Virus record (IMG/VR): IMGVR_UViG_3300018429_000005
Span: 1 to 49,780 of that record
Length of the DNA: 49,780 nucleotides
From: a virus
Reading direction: 5' to 3' (one strand)
Shown one piece after another: positions 38,669-46,172 of the stretch (the stretch's first letter is position 1; each line of letters begins with the position of its first letter). Both the position numbers and the translations under genes were made by a program. The notes under the pieces are model-generated. The model had not been told where the DNA came from. It was given only the letters and a program-made list of their open reading frames with translations, and made no database searches.

Positions 38669-38782
38669 TTACTGAAAATGTTCGACAACGTAGCCAACAT
38701 CTTCGAGTGCTTTTGCTACGATCCTGCCTACAGTGGTCTTACCAACAGCGACAGGCCCTGTAATCGTTATGCGAACAGCCAT
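38669..38782 (-). CDS. 37-aa P-loop mini-protein
   Basis: MAVRITITGPVAVGKTTVGR continues to VAKALEDVGYVVEHFQ. GPVAVGKTT (residues 9-17) is a complete Walker A motif within a beta-strand, P-loop, helix, strand unit, then a stop. The ribosome site AAGGAG serves the ATG at 38782 (an in-frame ATG at 38788 overlaps the polymerase stop). It resembles the first quarter of a small kinase or ATPase. Either a minimal nucleotide-binding peptide or a truncated gene; downstream frames show no continuation. Confidence 0.65.
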   Translation of the reverse strand: MAVRITITGPVAVGKTTVGRIVAKALEDVGYVVEHFQ

Positions 38783-38784
38783 CT

Positions 38785-40806
38785 TCATTCTCCTTTGCGA
38801 TAGCGATAACTCTCGAACCCACCAGCCGCGAGCGGCAGGCCCTTAGCCCATGGCGGATTCGCCGCGAGCAGGGCGTTCAGACCTTCGACCGAATAAACGG
38901 GATCGTCGGGCGGTTCGGTGATGAACTCGTCGTGGACGGTGAGCAGCGGCCGGTAGCCTGCTTCCTCGATCTTCGGCCACGCCTCGGCCATGATCTCGCG
39001 GGCCGTCGATTGCGTCGCGTCGGCGGCGAGCTTCCCGCCGAACGTGTATATGCGCTCCCAGCGCTTCGTGTAGTTGTTGATCCCCATGAACGAGACGGAG
39101 CGACTGCCGGGGCGTCGCGGGTCTTCGACGATGGCCGGCGCCGCATAGCTAAGGAAGCCGCCAGACGGCAGCTCCATCTTGAGCCACTCGCGCCAGCGCT
39201 CGAACCGGATATGCTCACCCGCCGAGAACGTCCGCTCTGGCGCCATGATCGCCTGCCGCGCGGCGTCGTCGAGCTGCTTCCAGAAGCCGGTGTCCCAATC
39301 GGCGATCTTCGGATGGATCGAGCGCCACAGCCTGACCAGATCCATCGCCTCGTCTTCATCGATAATGTAGTTGAACAGCAAGGCGACCGCGAACAGCGCG
39401 GCTTTCGATCCACCGTAGGAACAGGCATATTCGGGGTGCTTCCCGTGCGATTGTCGTTCGGCGTCACTGACTTGATCGGGCCGCTTGTGCAGCATTCTGG
39501 CAGCAGTCTGTCGATGCACGTCCTCTCCGATGCCCGCATCATAGTCGCGAAACGATTGCAGCTTCCACTCTTCACCAGCGAGCCAGGCGATCACCCTCGC
39601 CTCGATTCCCTGAAGGTCGCTGACGACCAGCTTCTTCCCCTTATCGGCGACGATGAACCCGCGCAGCGCGTTCGAGGCGAGCTTGATCGGATTGTCGTAG
39701 AGCAGATGCGCGCCGCGCGCCTTCATCGCCTCGATGCCGATCTCGATATCCCATGCCTCCATGTCCGGCCGCGGCAGGTTCTGGAGCTGGACGACACGAC
39801 CGGCCCAGCGCTTGGTACGCGCAGCACCGGAAAATTGCAGCATCCCGCGTAACCGGCCGTCGCTAGACACCGCTTTCAACAGCTTGTTGTACTTGCTGTT
39901 CGACGTCGTCGAGGTCTGCAAGCGCATCGCCAGCAGCTCTTTCACCATCCACGGGAGCTGCGGATCCTCGATCCGGCGCTCGAGCGTCGTCGCCTGCATG
40001 TCGGGCAGTTCGACATCATGCTGCTCGAGCACATATTTGAGCAGCTTGTCGCGCTGGGTCGTCGAGCGCAGCGCCTCGCCGGTCAGCTCGGCGGTGCGCT
40101 TGTCCATGCCCTTCTTCGTGACGTTCACCGTGTCGATCGCCGCGCGCGCCAGGTCGAGATCGACCTTGACGCCGCGATCGTTGGCCTTCTGATCAAGGCA
40201 CCAGAGCGCATGTTCGCGCGGCGCCGGATAGTTCCAGCGCGGCAGCTTTTTATAGATTTCGCGCATCGAGACAACGTCCGACGGCGCATATTCCTCGACG
40301 AAAATCTCCCACTCGACCGGATGCGTGTGCTTGGTCGCGCGCCTGATCTTCGAATTGGCCGGGCGCGGTTTGCAGAAGAGCTGGACGAGCTGCTTTCCCC
40401 TCTTATCCTTAGCCTTGTCGACCGGCAGCTTGAAAATCTCGCAAAGCCTGTCGAGACCGCCCGGCAGGCCGTGGCTCAATGCTTGGACCATCGTGTCATG
40501 GATGCGCTCGGGCAGGATGATCAGCGGCACCCTGCGGCCATTGATCCGGATCCCGGCGTGGCGCGCGACAGTGCGGTCGAAGAAACTGTTCTGAATGACG
40601 ATGATGTCGGCATGCTGGAACATCCAGACCAGCTCGTCGGGCGCATCGCCGCCGTCGGTCGCGTCCCACACCTCGACCGGCCCGTCGCCGATCGCCCATT
40701 GGTGAAGCATAATCTCAGCGTCTTCGGCATAAGCAGCAGTGCCGTTGCGAAGCGGAGTTTCGCAGTAGGTTTCCGTGTCCCAATAACCGATGATCGGATC
40801 AGGCAT
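38785..40806 (-). CDS. Family A DNA polymerase (673 aa)
   Basis: The 3'-5' exonuclease motif I is D10-T-E12 (YWDTETY). The polymerase palm motif A is VVSDLQGIEARVIAWLAG with D397 (DxxxIExR type), and motif C is VHDE at residues 624-627. The fingers motif is near HPEYACSYGGSKAALF, with the usual K and Y replaced by phage-type residues. It is the replicative polymerase of this phage. The stop overlaps the P-loop gene's first ATG. Confidence 0.93.
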   Translation of the reverse strand: MPDPIIGYWDTETYCETPLRNGTAAYAEDAEIMLHQWAIGDGPVEVWDATDGGDAPDELVWMFQHADIIVIQNSFFDRTVARHAGIRINGRRVPLIILPERIHDTMVQALSHGLPGGLDRLCEIFKLPVDKAKDKRGKQLVQLFCKPRPANSKIRRATKHTHPVEWEIFVEEYAPSDVVSMREIYKKLPRWNYPAPREHALWCLDQKANDRGVKVDLDLARAAIDTVNVTKKGMDKRTAELTGEALRSTTQRDKLLKYVLEQHDVELPDMQATTLERRIEDPQLPWMVKELLAMRLQTSTTSNSKYNKLLKAVSSDGRLRGMLQFSGAARTKRWAGRVVQLQNLPRPDMEAWDIEIGIEAMKARGAHLLYDNPIKLASNALRGFIVADKGKKLVVSDLQGIEARVIAWLAGEEWKLQSFRDYDAGIGEDVHRQTAARMLHKRPDQVSDAERQSHGKHPEYACSYGGSKAALFAVALLFNYIIDEDEAMDLVRLWRSIHPKIADWDTGFWKQLDDAARQAIMAPERTFSAGEHIRFERWREWLKMELPSGGFLSYAAPAIVEDPRRPGSRSVSFMGINNYTKRWERIYTFGGKLAADATQSTAREIMAEAWPKIEEAGYRPLLTVHDEFITEPPDDPVYSVEGLNALLAANPPWAKGLPLAAGGFESYRYRKGE

Positions 40807-41002
40807 TGCGACGCCGTTCGATTCGACGCGAGAGCCTGTAAAGGTCGCGCGCCAAGCCTCGCGCTCGGCCGGTTGAAATATCAGCGCTGCTGGCGCCTAT
40901 TACGACTCGAAGATCGGCGGGGCCTTCGATTACGATAATCGATGCTGTGCATCCATCTTTGCCTGCCACACCGCCCACTGCACGATTTCCGTCGTCGATC
41001 AT
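40799..41002 (-). CDS. Hypothetical protein (67 aa)
   Basis: The start MIDDGNRAVGGVAGKDGCTA overlaps the upstream zinc-protein stop (ATGA). It contains ASIIVIEGPADLRVVIGA, a possible beta-alpha-beta unit, and an Arg-rich C-terminus. It overlaps the polymerase start by 8 nt. The function is unknown. Confidence 0.6.
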   Translation of the reverse strand: MIDDGNRAVGGVAGKDGCTASIIVIEGPADLRVVIGASSADISTGRARGLARDLYRLSRRIERRRNA

Positions 41003-41181
41003 TTCGAATCCTCCCGCTGCACGTGCGCCGGACACAGATGCGTCCCGCCGTGACATTCCCAGCCCATGCGATTGAGCCCGCCGCCTTTCAGGATTTCCGC
41101 GCCGGACGGCTGCTTCACGTTGCAGCCAGGCCCGTCGCATATTATCGTCGGGTTCTCGCCCTTCTCATCGCGCACGACCAT
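40999..41181 (-). CDS. Small zinc-binding protein (60 aa)
   Basis: MVVRDEKGENPTIICDGPGC followed by CHGGTHLCPAH gives a CxxxxC...CxxxxxxCxxH metal site. GAGGAGG precedes the ATG at normal spacing. That ribosome site overlaps the right arm of the long inverted repeat at 41195-41361, so its translation could be controlled by RNA folding. Confidence 0.7.
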   Translation of the reverse strand: MVVRDEKGENPTIICDGPGCNVKQPSGAEILKGGGLNRMGWECHGGTHLCPAHVQREDSK

Positions 41182-41194
41182 GATCGCCGATCCT

Positions 41195-41361
41195 CCTCGG
41201 TCCTTGGTGGGATGCTGGACAAGCGCGTGAAGGGATCGAACCCGCACACCCGTCACTATCGGCCAACTAGATGCTCCCCGGCGTTGTCGGATCAAAGCAC
41301 CAGCAGTTCAAGATACCTGCCCTAACCTAGTGGCTTGCCAGCACCCCACAAAAGACCGAGG
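41195..41361 (-). ncRNA. Structured RNA candidate closed by a 28-bp helix
   Basis: Arms 41333-41361 and 41195-41224 are inverted copies (about 26 of 30 identical). On minus-strand RNA two of the differences become G-U pairs, leaving one mismatch and one bulge. The 108-nt interior holds GGGTTCGATCCC (41232-41243), a tRNA T-loop motif, and a D-loop-like TAGTTGGCC. The inner stem ends in ACCA. No anticodon arm or 7-bp acceptor fits, so it is not a normal tRNA. The left arm shares bases with the terminator at 41354-41377, and the right arm with the ribosome site of the next gene. Confidence 0.5.
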
Positions 41362-41377
41362 GCCGAAGCCCTCGGTC
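41354..41377 (-). terminator. Intrinsic terminator after the DUF2815 gene
   Basis: GACCGAGGGC-(loop)-GCCCTCGGTC is a perfect 10-bp stem with a 4-nt loop, followed on the minus strand by TTTTGTGG. It lies 13 nt after the stop of the DUF2815 gene. Its 3' strand can pair instead with 41195-41202, so the two structures exclude each other. Confidence 0.8.
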
Positions 41378-41389
41378 AGGCTGGGGAGG

Positions 41390-42043
41390 TCAGTCGGCAA
41401 GCATCCCCGCATCCTCGGGTTCGGCCGAGAGATCGGGAAAGCTGTTCGGATCGCTCGGTGGCTCGGCCGCGCTGAATGCATCGCCGTCGCGGCTGAACTG
41501 CACGCCGAGGAGATCGGTGCAAATACGCCGCTTCACATTCGTCTTGTTCAGCGCCCAGACGTCGATCTCGACATTGCCGTAGCAGCCTGCGTACGGCCGA
41601 CCATCGTCGACGACCAGCGGCGTCTTGTCGCAGTCGACCACGGTCGGCCGAGTCTCGTTACGCGCCGCCACGTAGACCATGCCTTCGAAGCCGTCGTAGA
41701 TGGTGCCGCTGCGGGTTGTCTTCTTGTTACCGATCCGAAGACCGGACTGATCCTCGGCGAATCCGTCGAGCTCGGCCTGCCAGGCCGGCTTCTCGCCGGT
41801 CGTGTTGCCGCGCGCATCGCTGGTCTTGACCGGCTTGACGCCGTAACGCTCCTTGGCGACCGCTTCGATCGCAGCGCGCACCTTCGCGGCGTTGGCGCCG
41901 TCGGGTCGAAAAACCGGATTGACCTCATATTTGTCCGGCGACTTCGAGCCGTCGGCATTCAGCATCCCTTCCCGCTTCCTGAACACGTGCACGAACGCGA
42001 GGCGTACGGGATCGCTCTGACTATCGGTCAACATCACTCTCAT
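41390..42043 (-). CDS. DUF2815 family protein, single-strand DNA-binding type (217 aa)
   Basis: LAFVHVFRKREGMLNADGSK, VNPVFRPDGANAAKVRAAIE, DGFEGMVYVAARNETRPTVV and YAGCYGNVEIDVWALNKTN match DUF2815, an OB-fold family related to T7 gp2.5-like proteins, with an acidic C-terminal tail (SDPNSFPDLSAEPEDAGMLAD in part). It should coat single-stranded DNA during replication, and it sits beside DUF2800 as usual. Confidence 0.9.
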   Translation of the reverse strand: MRVMLTDSQSDPVRLAFVHVFRKREGMLNADGSKSPDKYEVNPVFRPDGANAAKVRAAIEAVAKERYGVKPVKTSDARGNTTGEKPAWQAELDGFAEDQSGLRIGNKKTTRSGTIYDGFEGMVYVAARNETRPTVVDCDKTPLVVDDGRPYAGCYGNVEIDVWALNKTNVKRRICTDLLGVQFSRDGDAFSAAEPPSDPNSFPDLSAEPEDAGMLAD

Positions 42044-42059
42044 CGGGCTCTTCCTTCAC

Positions 42060-43445
42060 CTAATCGTCGAGAAGTCCGCTCGACACGGTTAGATCGGAAA
42101 AACTATCCGCCGACGGCAAGGCATAAGGCGGGTTCTTGTCCGCGCCTTCGCGGCAAACCTTGGCCTTGCCCTCGGGCTGAACGATGCCCGCTGTCTGGAC
42201 GATCTTCGCCCATATCTTCGGGCGGTCCTTGACCAGCTTCTCGGCCCTGGTCGGCGAGATCAGGGTCTTCTCGTACATCTCATCGACCTTGTAGCGCTTC
42301 CTGAGCTCGGCTTCCGCCGCTGCTGGATCGGCCCAGGCCCGGCGGCCGGCCTTGCCGACACCGAGATAAAGGCCGGGAATCTTCTGGCCGTCGTGCAGCC
42401 GCCGGTCGACCTCGGCGCCGATCGCGCTGACCCATTCCTCGATCAAAGGAATCGCGCGAAATGCTTCGGCGAGCTTCGCATTGTCGACGTCTTTCGGCGG
42501 AACCAGCGCCGCCGCTTTCTTCGGCAGCGTCAGATCCTCGAACCCGCTGGCGCCGACGGGACCGGAGAGCAAGGCCATCGACCCTTCGACCTCGGCTTGC
42601 AGCGCCGGGCAGATCGCCTTGGCGCGGCAGAATTTGCACGCTTTTTCGGAAGGGTAAAGATAGCTGGCATAATTGAGCGAGCCCGGCGTCAACCGAAGCG
42701 GCGGCTGCATCAATTCAGAAGGCTCGAATTGTCGCGCCAGCGCCACCTGACCGGCCGCCAGGCGCACCTCTTCGCCGAACTCACGCAGATACTCGACTGA
42801 AACCACGACCGAGTCGACATGGTCGAGCCTCGGCTGGATCACGACCAGCTCGACCTCGACGATCTCGTCGTAGACCATGCCGAACCGCTCCAGCGCGCCG
42901 AGCGCGTACATGCCGAGCTGGCCGTTGATCTGAAAGCGAAGACCTGGACGACCTTGAACAGGCGCATATGACTCTTCGCTCGATGCGAACACCTGCACGC
43001 CCTTGCCGTATTTCGCGTCGATCACGACGAGGCGCGTGCCGCCGTTCACGATCCCGACGACGTCGGCGGTGCCCGTGGCGCCGGTCTCTCCGGTCAGGTG
43101 GCCGATCGGCACCTCCTGCTCGATCATCCTGATCTCGTTGTCCGGCACGAACAGCCGGACCTGCGCGACATAGTCGTTGACCGCGTCGGCCATTTCCATG
43201 TCGACCGCGATCAGGTGCTTCTCTTCGCCGACGGTGAAGGTCCGCCCGACGAACTCCTCGGCATCGACGTCGTCGATTAAGCACTGCGCGCCGATCTCGT
43301 GCGCCACGGTGCCGTAGGCGGCATAGACCGACGTCGGATTGGGGCGGCCCTCCTCGAGCACGACGCTGCCGGGACAGATCGACCAGCGATCCCAGCCGGA
43401 CGGTCCGAGGACGGCGTGAGCCTTGTCGTCGATGATCGTGGTCAT
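42060..43445 (-). CDS. DUF2800 / Cas4-like PD-(D/E)XK nuclease (461 aa)
   Basis: A RecB-like nuclease with GTAD near 128 and IDAKYGKG at 142-149 as metal-binding Asp and ExK-type residues (D143, K145). Cys 24 together with C270, C273 and C279 (CKFCRAKAIC) would hold an iron-sulfur cluster as in Cas4/AddB. Phage DUF2800 proteins are thought to process DNA ends in recombination-dependent replication. The start MTTIIDDKAHAVLG is chosen over an upstream shadow extension. Confidence 0.88.
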   Translation of the reverse strand: MTTIIDDKAHAVLGPSGWDRWSICPGSVVLEEGRPNPTSVYAAYGTVAHEIGAQCLIDDVDAEEFVGRTFTVGEEKHLIAVDMEMADAVNDYVAQVRLFVPDNEIRMIEQEVPIGHLTGETGATGTADVVGIVNGGTRLVVIDAKYGKGVQVFASSEESYAPVQGRPGLRFQINGQLGMYALGALERFGMVYDEIVEVELVVIQPRLDHVDSVVVSVEYLREFGEEVRLAAGQVALARQFEPSELMQPPLRLTPGSLNYASYLYPSEKACKFCRAKAICPALQAEVEGSMALLSGPVGASGFEDLTLPKKAAALVPPKDVDNAKLAEAFRAIPLIEEWVSAIGAEVDRRLHDGQKIPGLYLGVGKAGRRAWADPAAAEAELRKRYKVDEMYEKTLISPTRAEKLVKDRPKIWAKIVQTAGIVQPEGKAKVCREGADKNPPYALPSADSFSDLTVSSGLLDD

Positions 43446-43558
43446 TCCTCGGGTTCCTTCGAAAATGCAGGAAAGGGCAACGATTTGGGATCGCTTATTT
43501 AAGCCATGTGTCCCCACAACAAGGCCCCTTTCCCTTCACCCACGCACGGCGCGGGATT

Positions 43559-44074
43559 TCAGTCCGCCAGCGCCAGCGCCGAGTCGATGTCGGCCTCGAA
43601 CGCAGAAAGCGCTTCGTCCGGCACCATGCCGAACTTGACCTCGCCCTCGGCGACGCCGCTGTGCCTGCGCAGCAGCTCGGTCAGCTTGTCGTTGCCGTCG
43701 GGCAGTGCGAGCAGCCTGCCAGCCTTCTGCTTCACCGCCTTGCGATCGATCGCGCCCGCGGCGGGCAGCTCGACCGGCTTGCCGGTGCCGGCATCAATGG
43801 CCGCAGGCGCCGCTGGTGCAGCCGCGTCGGCAGCGCTGGTGGAAGCGGGGGCAGGCGCATCCGTATCGGCGCTGGAGCTCGCTCCGGGGGCAGCCGCATC
43901 CGGGGAAGCGTCCACCTTCCTCGGCCGGCCGCGCCTGGGCGCCGGAGGGTCCGTGTCGGGCGCGCCGCCCGCGCCTCCGCTCTTGTCGGCGGCGACGGCC
44001 GCTTCCAGCACAGACGCGCCGCGGTTGATGGCGTCAGCCAAATTCTGGATCGCTGATTCGAGAGTCACGCTCAT
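43559..44074 (-). CDS. AT-hook protein with Ala/Pro-rich linker (171 aa)
   Basis: RRGRPRKVD near residue 50 is an AT-hook that binds the minor groove of A/T-rich DNA. It lies in a long low-complexity Ala/Pro/Ser region. The C-terminal part (KQKAGRLLALPDGNDKLTEL) is a conserved helical module. It probably tethers replication proteins to DNA. The ATG at 44074 overlaps the previous stop (ATGA); a GTG at 44068 has better ribosome-site spacing. Confidence 0.75.
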   Translation of the reverse strand: MSVTLESAIQNLADAINRGASVLEAAVAADKSGGAGGAPDTDPPAPRRGRPRKVDASPDAAAPGASSSADTDAPAPASTSAADAAAPAAPAAIDAGTGKPVELPAAGAIDRKAVKQKAGRLLALPDGNDKLTELLRRHSGVAEGEVKFGMVPDEALSAFEADIDSALALAD

Positions 44075-44307
44075 TCTCCTTCCATATTGAGTTCGTCGCA
44101 AATCAATTTCGCGCATTTGCTGGATACGGTCGAATCGCGCACCAATCGCTGGTAGACGCTGCCGTCGATCGTGTCGACCGTCGCGATCGGCGCTCTTGTC
44201 GATCTCGGCTTGCGCGGAGTTCGCGTCACTTGGCTGTAGGTGTAGACACCCAGCCCGTTCGCGAAGACGATCCAGTCGCCTTTCTGCATTTTCGGAATCT
44301 TGGTCAT
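44071..44307 (-). CDS. Hypothetical basic protein (78 aa)
   Basis: MTKIPKMQKGDWIVFANGLG, then a basic RTPRKPRSTRAPI strand region. The beginning resembles an SH3-like beta barrel (KGDWIVFANG). The start overlaps the upstream gene (ATGA). The function is unknown. Confidence 0.65.
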   Translation of the reverse strand: MTKIPKMQKGDWIVFANGLGVYTYSQVTRTPRKPRSTRAPIATVDTIDGSVYQRLVRDSTVSSKCAKLICDELNMEGE

Positions 44308-44468
44308 TCGTCGAGCGCCGAGCTGATGGCTTCGATCAGCTCATGAACTGAAAAACGCTTTATCTCCTTTTCAGCCTCCCATTCGCTTTCACCGCGGGAC
44401 ATGCGTGGGTTGCGCTTTCTAATATCAGCAGCACACTGCTCCCGAATCTTTGCGCTCAGCTTGGTCAT
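44304..44468 (-). CDS. Hypothetical helical protein (54 aa)
   Basis: The start MTKLSAKIREQCAADIRKRN has GGCGGGAA upstream; the longer open frame is not needed. The C-terminal helix KRFSVHELIEAISSALDE is amphipathic. The gene is coupled to the next by ATGA. The function is unknown. Confidence 0.6.
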   Translation of the reverse strand: MTKLSAKIREQCAADIRKRNPRMSRGESEWEAEKEIKRFSVHELIEAISSALDE

Positions 44469-44522
44469 TTTTCCCGCCTTCTCGTCTCGTTTCTGCCTGC
44501 TTAACAAAGCGATTGGTTGGTG

Positions 44523-45020
44523 TCAACGCCGATACCAGCGATCGACGAAAAATCCTGAAAGTTCGCTCTGCACACGAAGCCGCCACATCATTTCGCTTCC
44601 GAACGCAGCCAGCACGACCGGCGCGCCGCTGTTCGCGGGCTGCTCGCTTCCGTCCGGCCGGCAGAATTTGATTCGGTCGGCCAGGAAAAACAGCGCCGAG
44701 GCGCGATCCCAGATCGGCTCGAACCAGGCGGCTTCGGTACGCGCATGGAGCAGCGCGAGGCCGTTGCCGTGCCCGGCGAGCTTCGCGATCCACTTTCCGA
44801 CCTGGTATCGGTCGAACGGCGGATTGAGCCAGACCATGCCGTGCCACGACTTCGACAAGCCGTCGTCCGCTTCGGTATGGTTGAGCGCGCCGCAATCCCA
44901 CGGTCGCGGATCGGCGGCGCAGGGATCGAGATCGAACGGCCCGAGGATCCGGATGAAGTGATACGGGGTAATGTACACCTGCGACTCGCCGACACTGCGT
45001 TGATGGGAACCGATGGTCAT
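44523..45020 (-). CDS. Phage Dam-type adenine methyltransferase (165 aa)
   Basis: GPFDLDPCAADPRPWDC (residues 27-43) and WLNPPFDRYQVGKWIAKL, with the catalytic NPPF at 66-69, then WFEPIWDRASALFFLADRIK, match the phage DNA N-6-adenine methyltransferase family. No partner endonuclease is encoded, so it likely protects phage DNA or marks replication. It is the first of two DNA methylases. Confidence 0.9.
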   Translation of the reverse strand: MTIGSHQRSVGESQVYITPYHFIRILGPFDLDPCAADPRPWDCGALNHTEADDGLSKSWHGMVWLNPPFDRYQVGKWIAKLAGHGNGLALLHARTEAAWFEPIWDRASALFFLADRIKFCRPDGSEQPANSGAPVVLAAFGSEMMWRLRVQSELSGFFVDRWYRR

Positions 45021-45214
45021 GTCGGCCTTTCACATTTAAAGCAATAATGCATCCACTCGCCCGCGACCTTGGTGACGCCCCAGCCTTCGCGTCGCGCTTT
45101 TCGCAGCGCATCAGCGAACTCCGACTCGCCGGTCTCGATCTGCTCGTCGCAGCGCGGCGAGGTGCCAGAGTCGCAGATGAAGATGATCTTGCCGTACTGG
45201 CGCTCGATGGTCAC
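45017..45214 (-). CDS. Small Cys-rich phage protein (65 aa)
   Basis: IIFICDSGTSPRCDEQIETG and WMHYCFKCERPT form two Cys pairs, probably one zinc site. This small-protein type is widespread in phages next to early genes, with no assigned role. The start overlaps the methylase region by ATGA-like coupling. Confidence 0.7.
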   Translation of the reverse strand: MTIERQYGKIIFICDSGTSPRCDEQIETGESEFADALRKARREGWGVTKVAGEWMHYCFKCERPT

Positions 45215-45415
45215 TCAATCGACTCCTTCCACTGGAAAAAGCGACCGGTTCGGCCAACCGAAATGACACTGGAATCGCCGCAGTCGATCCAATCTCGCAA
45301 AAACAGCCGCTTCTGAGCGACCGGCCATTTGCTCAACCAGCTCGCGATATTGCTTGCGCAGCTTCTCCTCTTCCGTGAGAGTCCAAGGTGCTCCGCTGCT
45401 ATACTCGATGGTCAT
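45215..45415 (-). CDS. SANT/Myb-like small protein (66 aa)
   Basis: WTLTEEEKLRKQYRELVEQM followed by AGRSEAAVFARLDRLRR resembles the three-helix SANT/Myb or GcrA-like module (WT-E-E ... R-x-A-x-x-R-L). DNA binding is plausible; GcrA itself is a Caulobacter regulator, so host promoter targeting is possible but unproven. GGAGGA precedes the ATG. Confidence 0.6.
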   Translation of the reverse strand: MTIEYSSGAPWTLTEEEKLRKQYRELVEQMAGRSEAAVFARLDRLRRFQCHFGWPNRSLFPVEGVD

Positions 45416-45646
45416 TCAATCCTCCAATAATCTCTGACCGTCGCGCCGGCGGCGCCAGTCGTCGAAGCGCCTGCCTTCACGAGGCAATGCCGGCCGCGTC
45501 GGCTCGACGTGGCGATGCGCGACATAGCCGTGCCCGCGGCGCCAGCATATCTCGATCGAACCGGGCGCCTTGAGCGTATGCACTCGTCCCGGCGGCTTGC
45601 GGCCGATGGCGTCCAGGAAATTTCGATAGGAGCGAATGGGTTTCAC
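45416..45646 (-). CDS. Hypothetical basic protein (76 aa)
   Basis: The gene starts at GTG in an overlap with the upstream stop (GTGA). It contains SIEICWRRGHGYVAHRHVEP and an Arg-rich end. The function is unknown; it is early and co-expressed from the promoter at 45805-45832. Confidence 0.6.
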   Translation of the reverse strand: MKPIRSYRNFLDAIGRKPPGRVHTLKAPGSIEICWRRGHGYVAHRHVEPTRPALPREGRRFDDWRRRRDGQRLLED

Positions 45647-45780
45647 CGCTGCTTGCCCTTCCTGGCTGGCTCGATCTTGATTCCGATGGATATCCCGGCT
45701 TCCGGGGCGAGCGCGAGGATGCGGTTGACCAGCTCGCCGATTTTGGCTGCGGCCTTTGCTTGCGCTCTTTCATCCGTCAT
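45643..45780 (-). CDS. Small helical protein, first of leftward replication operon (45 aa)
   Basis: The start MTDERAQAKAAAKIGELVNR follows GAGGAGA and lies about 18 nt after the predicted start site of the leftward promoter. The C-terminus ISIGIKIEPARKGKQR is a basic strand. The function is unknown. Confidence 0.65.
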   Translation of the reverse strand: MTDERAQAKAAAKIGELVNRILALAPEAGISIGIKIEPARKGKQR

Positions 45781-45804
45781 GTTCGATCTCCTCGATTCGC
45801 AACC

Positions 45805-45832
45805 ACTGTAAAGCATCCGCTTCACACGTCAA
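45805..45832 (-). promoter_or_regulatory. Leftward promoter of the replication operon
   Basis: On the minus strand TTGACG, a 16-nt spacer and TACAGT. The first ATG is at 45780. It faces the divergent gene for the Cro-like protein, whose own promoter would lie in 45840-45875 (weak TTGCCA...TACACC). Confidence 0.6.
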
Positions 45833-45901
45833 GGGCCCTCTTGCCAACCCCCGACTTCATCGATACACCAGACCCCCAATCGTCGAGACGAGGAGACGCG
45901 C

Positions 45902-46144
45902 ATGGCGAAGATCAGCAACCCGGTCAAGCAGGTCATCGAGAAGGAGGGCTCGGTGCAGGCCCTGGCCGAGCGGTGGGGGATCAGCCGCGAGGCGATCTAC
46001 GGCTTCGAGCGCAACGGCTACTTCCCGCTCGACCGGGCGCGCGACGCGGCCGGCCGCCACGACATCCCGCTTCGCGAGCTCGTCCGGCCCGACATCCGGG
46101 CGGCGATGGACTCGGCCGTGCAGGATCACCTGCTCTCCGACTGA
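45902..46144 (+). CDS. Cro-like helix-turn-helix regulator (80 aa)
   Basis: VQALAERWGISREAIYGFER is a helix-turn-helix (ALAERWGIS / EAIYGFERNG), followed by LDRARDAAGRHDIPLRELV, the layout of small Cro/YdaS-type repressors. GAGGAG precedes the ATG. The gene lies divergently from the leftward replication operon and 122 bp from its start codon, so it probably controls both directions here, and possibly the 5.5-5.9 kb region. Confidence 0.78.
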   Translation: MAKISNPVKQVIEKEGSVQALAERWGISREAIYGFERNGYFPLDRARDAAGRHDIPLRELVRPDIRAAMDSAVQDHLLSD

Positions 46145-46172
46145 CACCTTCTCGAGAAGCGGGATTTGAACG

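Noticed and set aside
38563-38763. A plus-strand 66-aa frame between the nuclease and polymerase genes
   Set aside because: It overlaps the better supported P-loop mini-gene on the minus strand and has no ribosome site.
41201-41350. A tRNA gene ending in CCA on the minus strand
   Set aside because: The closing helix is much longer than 7 bp, the T-loop is not adjacent to the 3' strand, and no anticodon arm fits.
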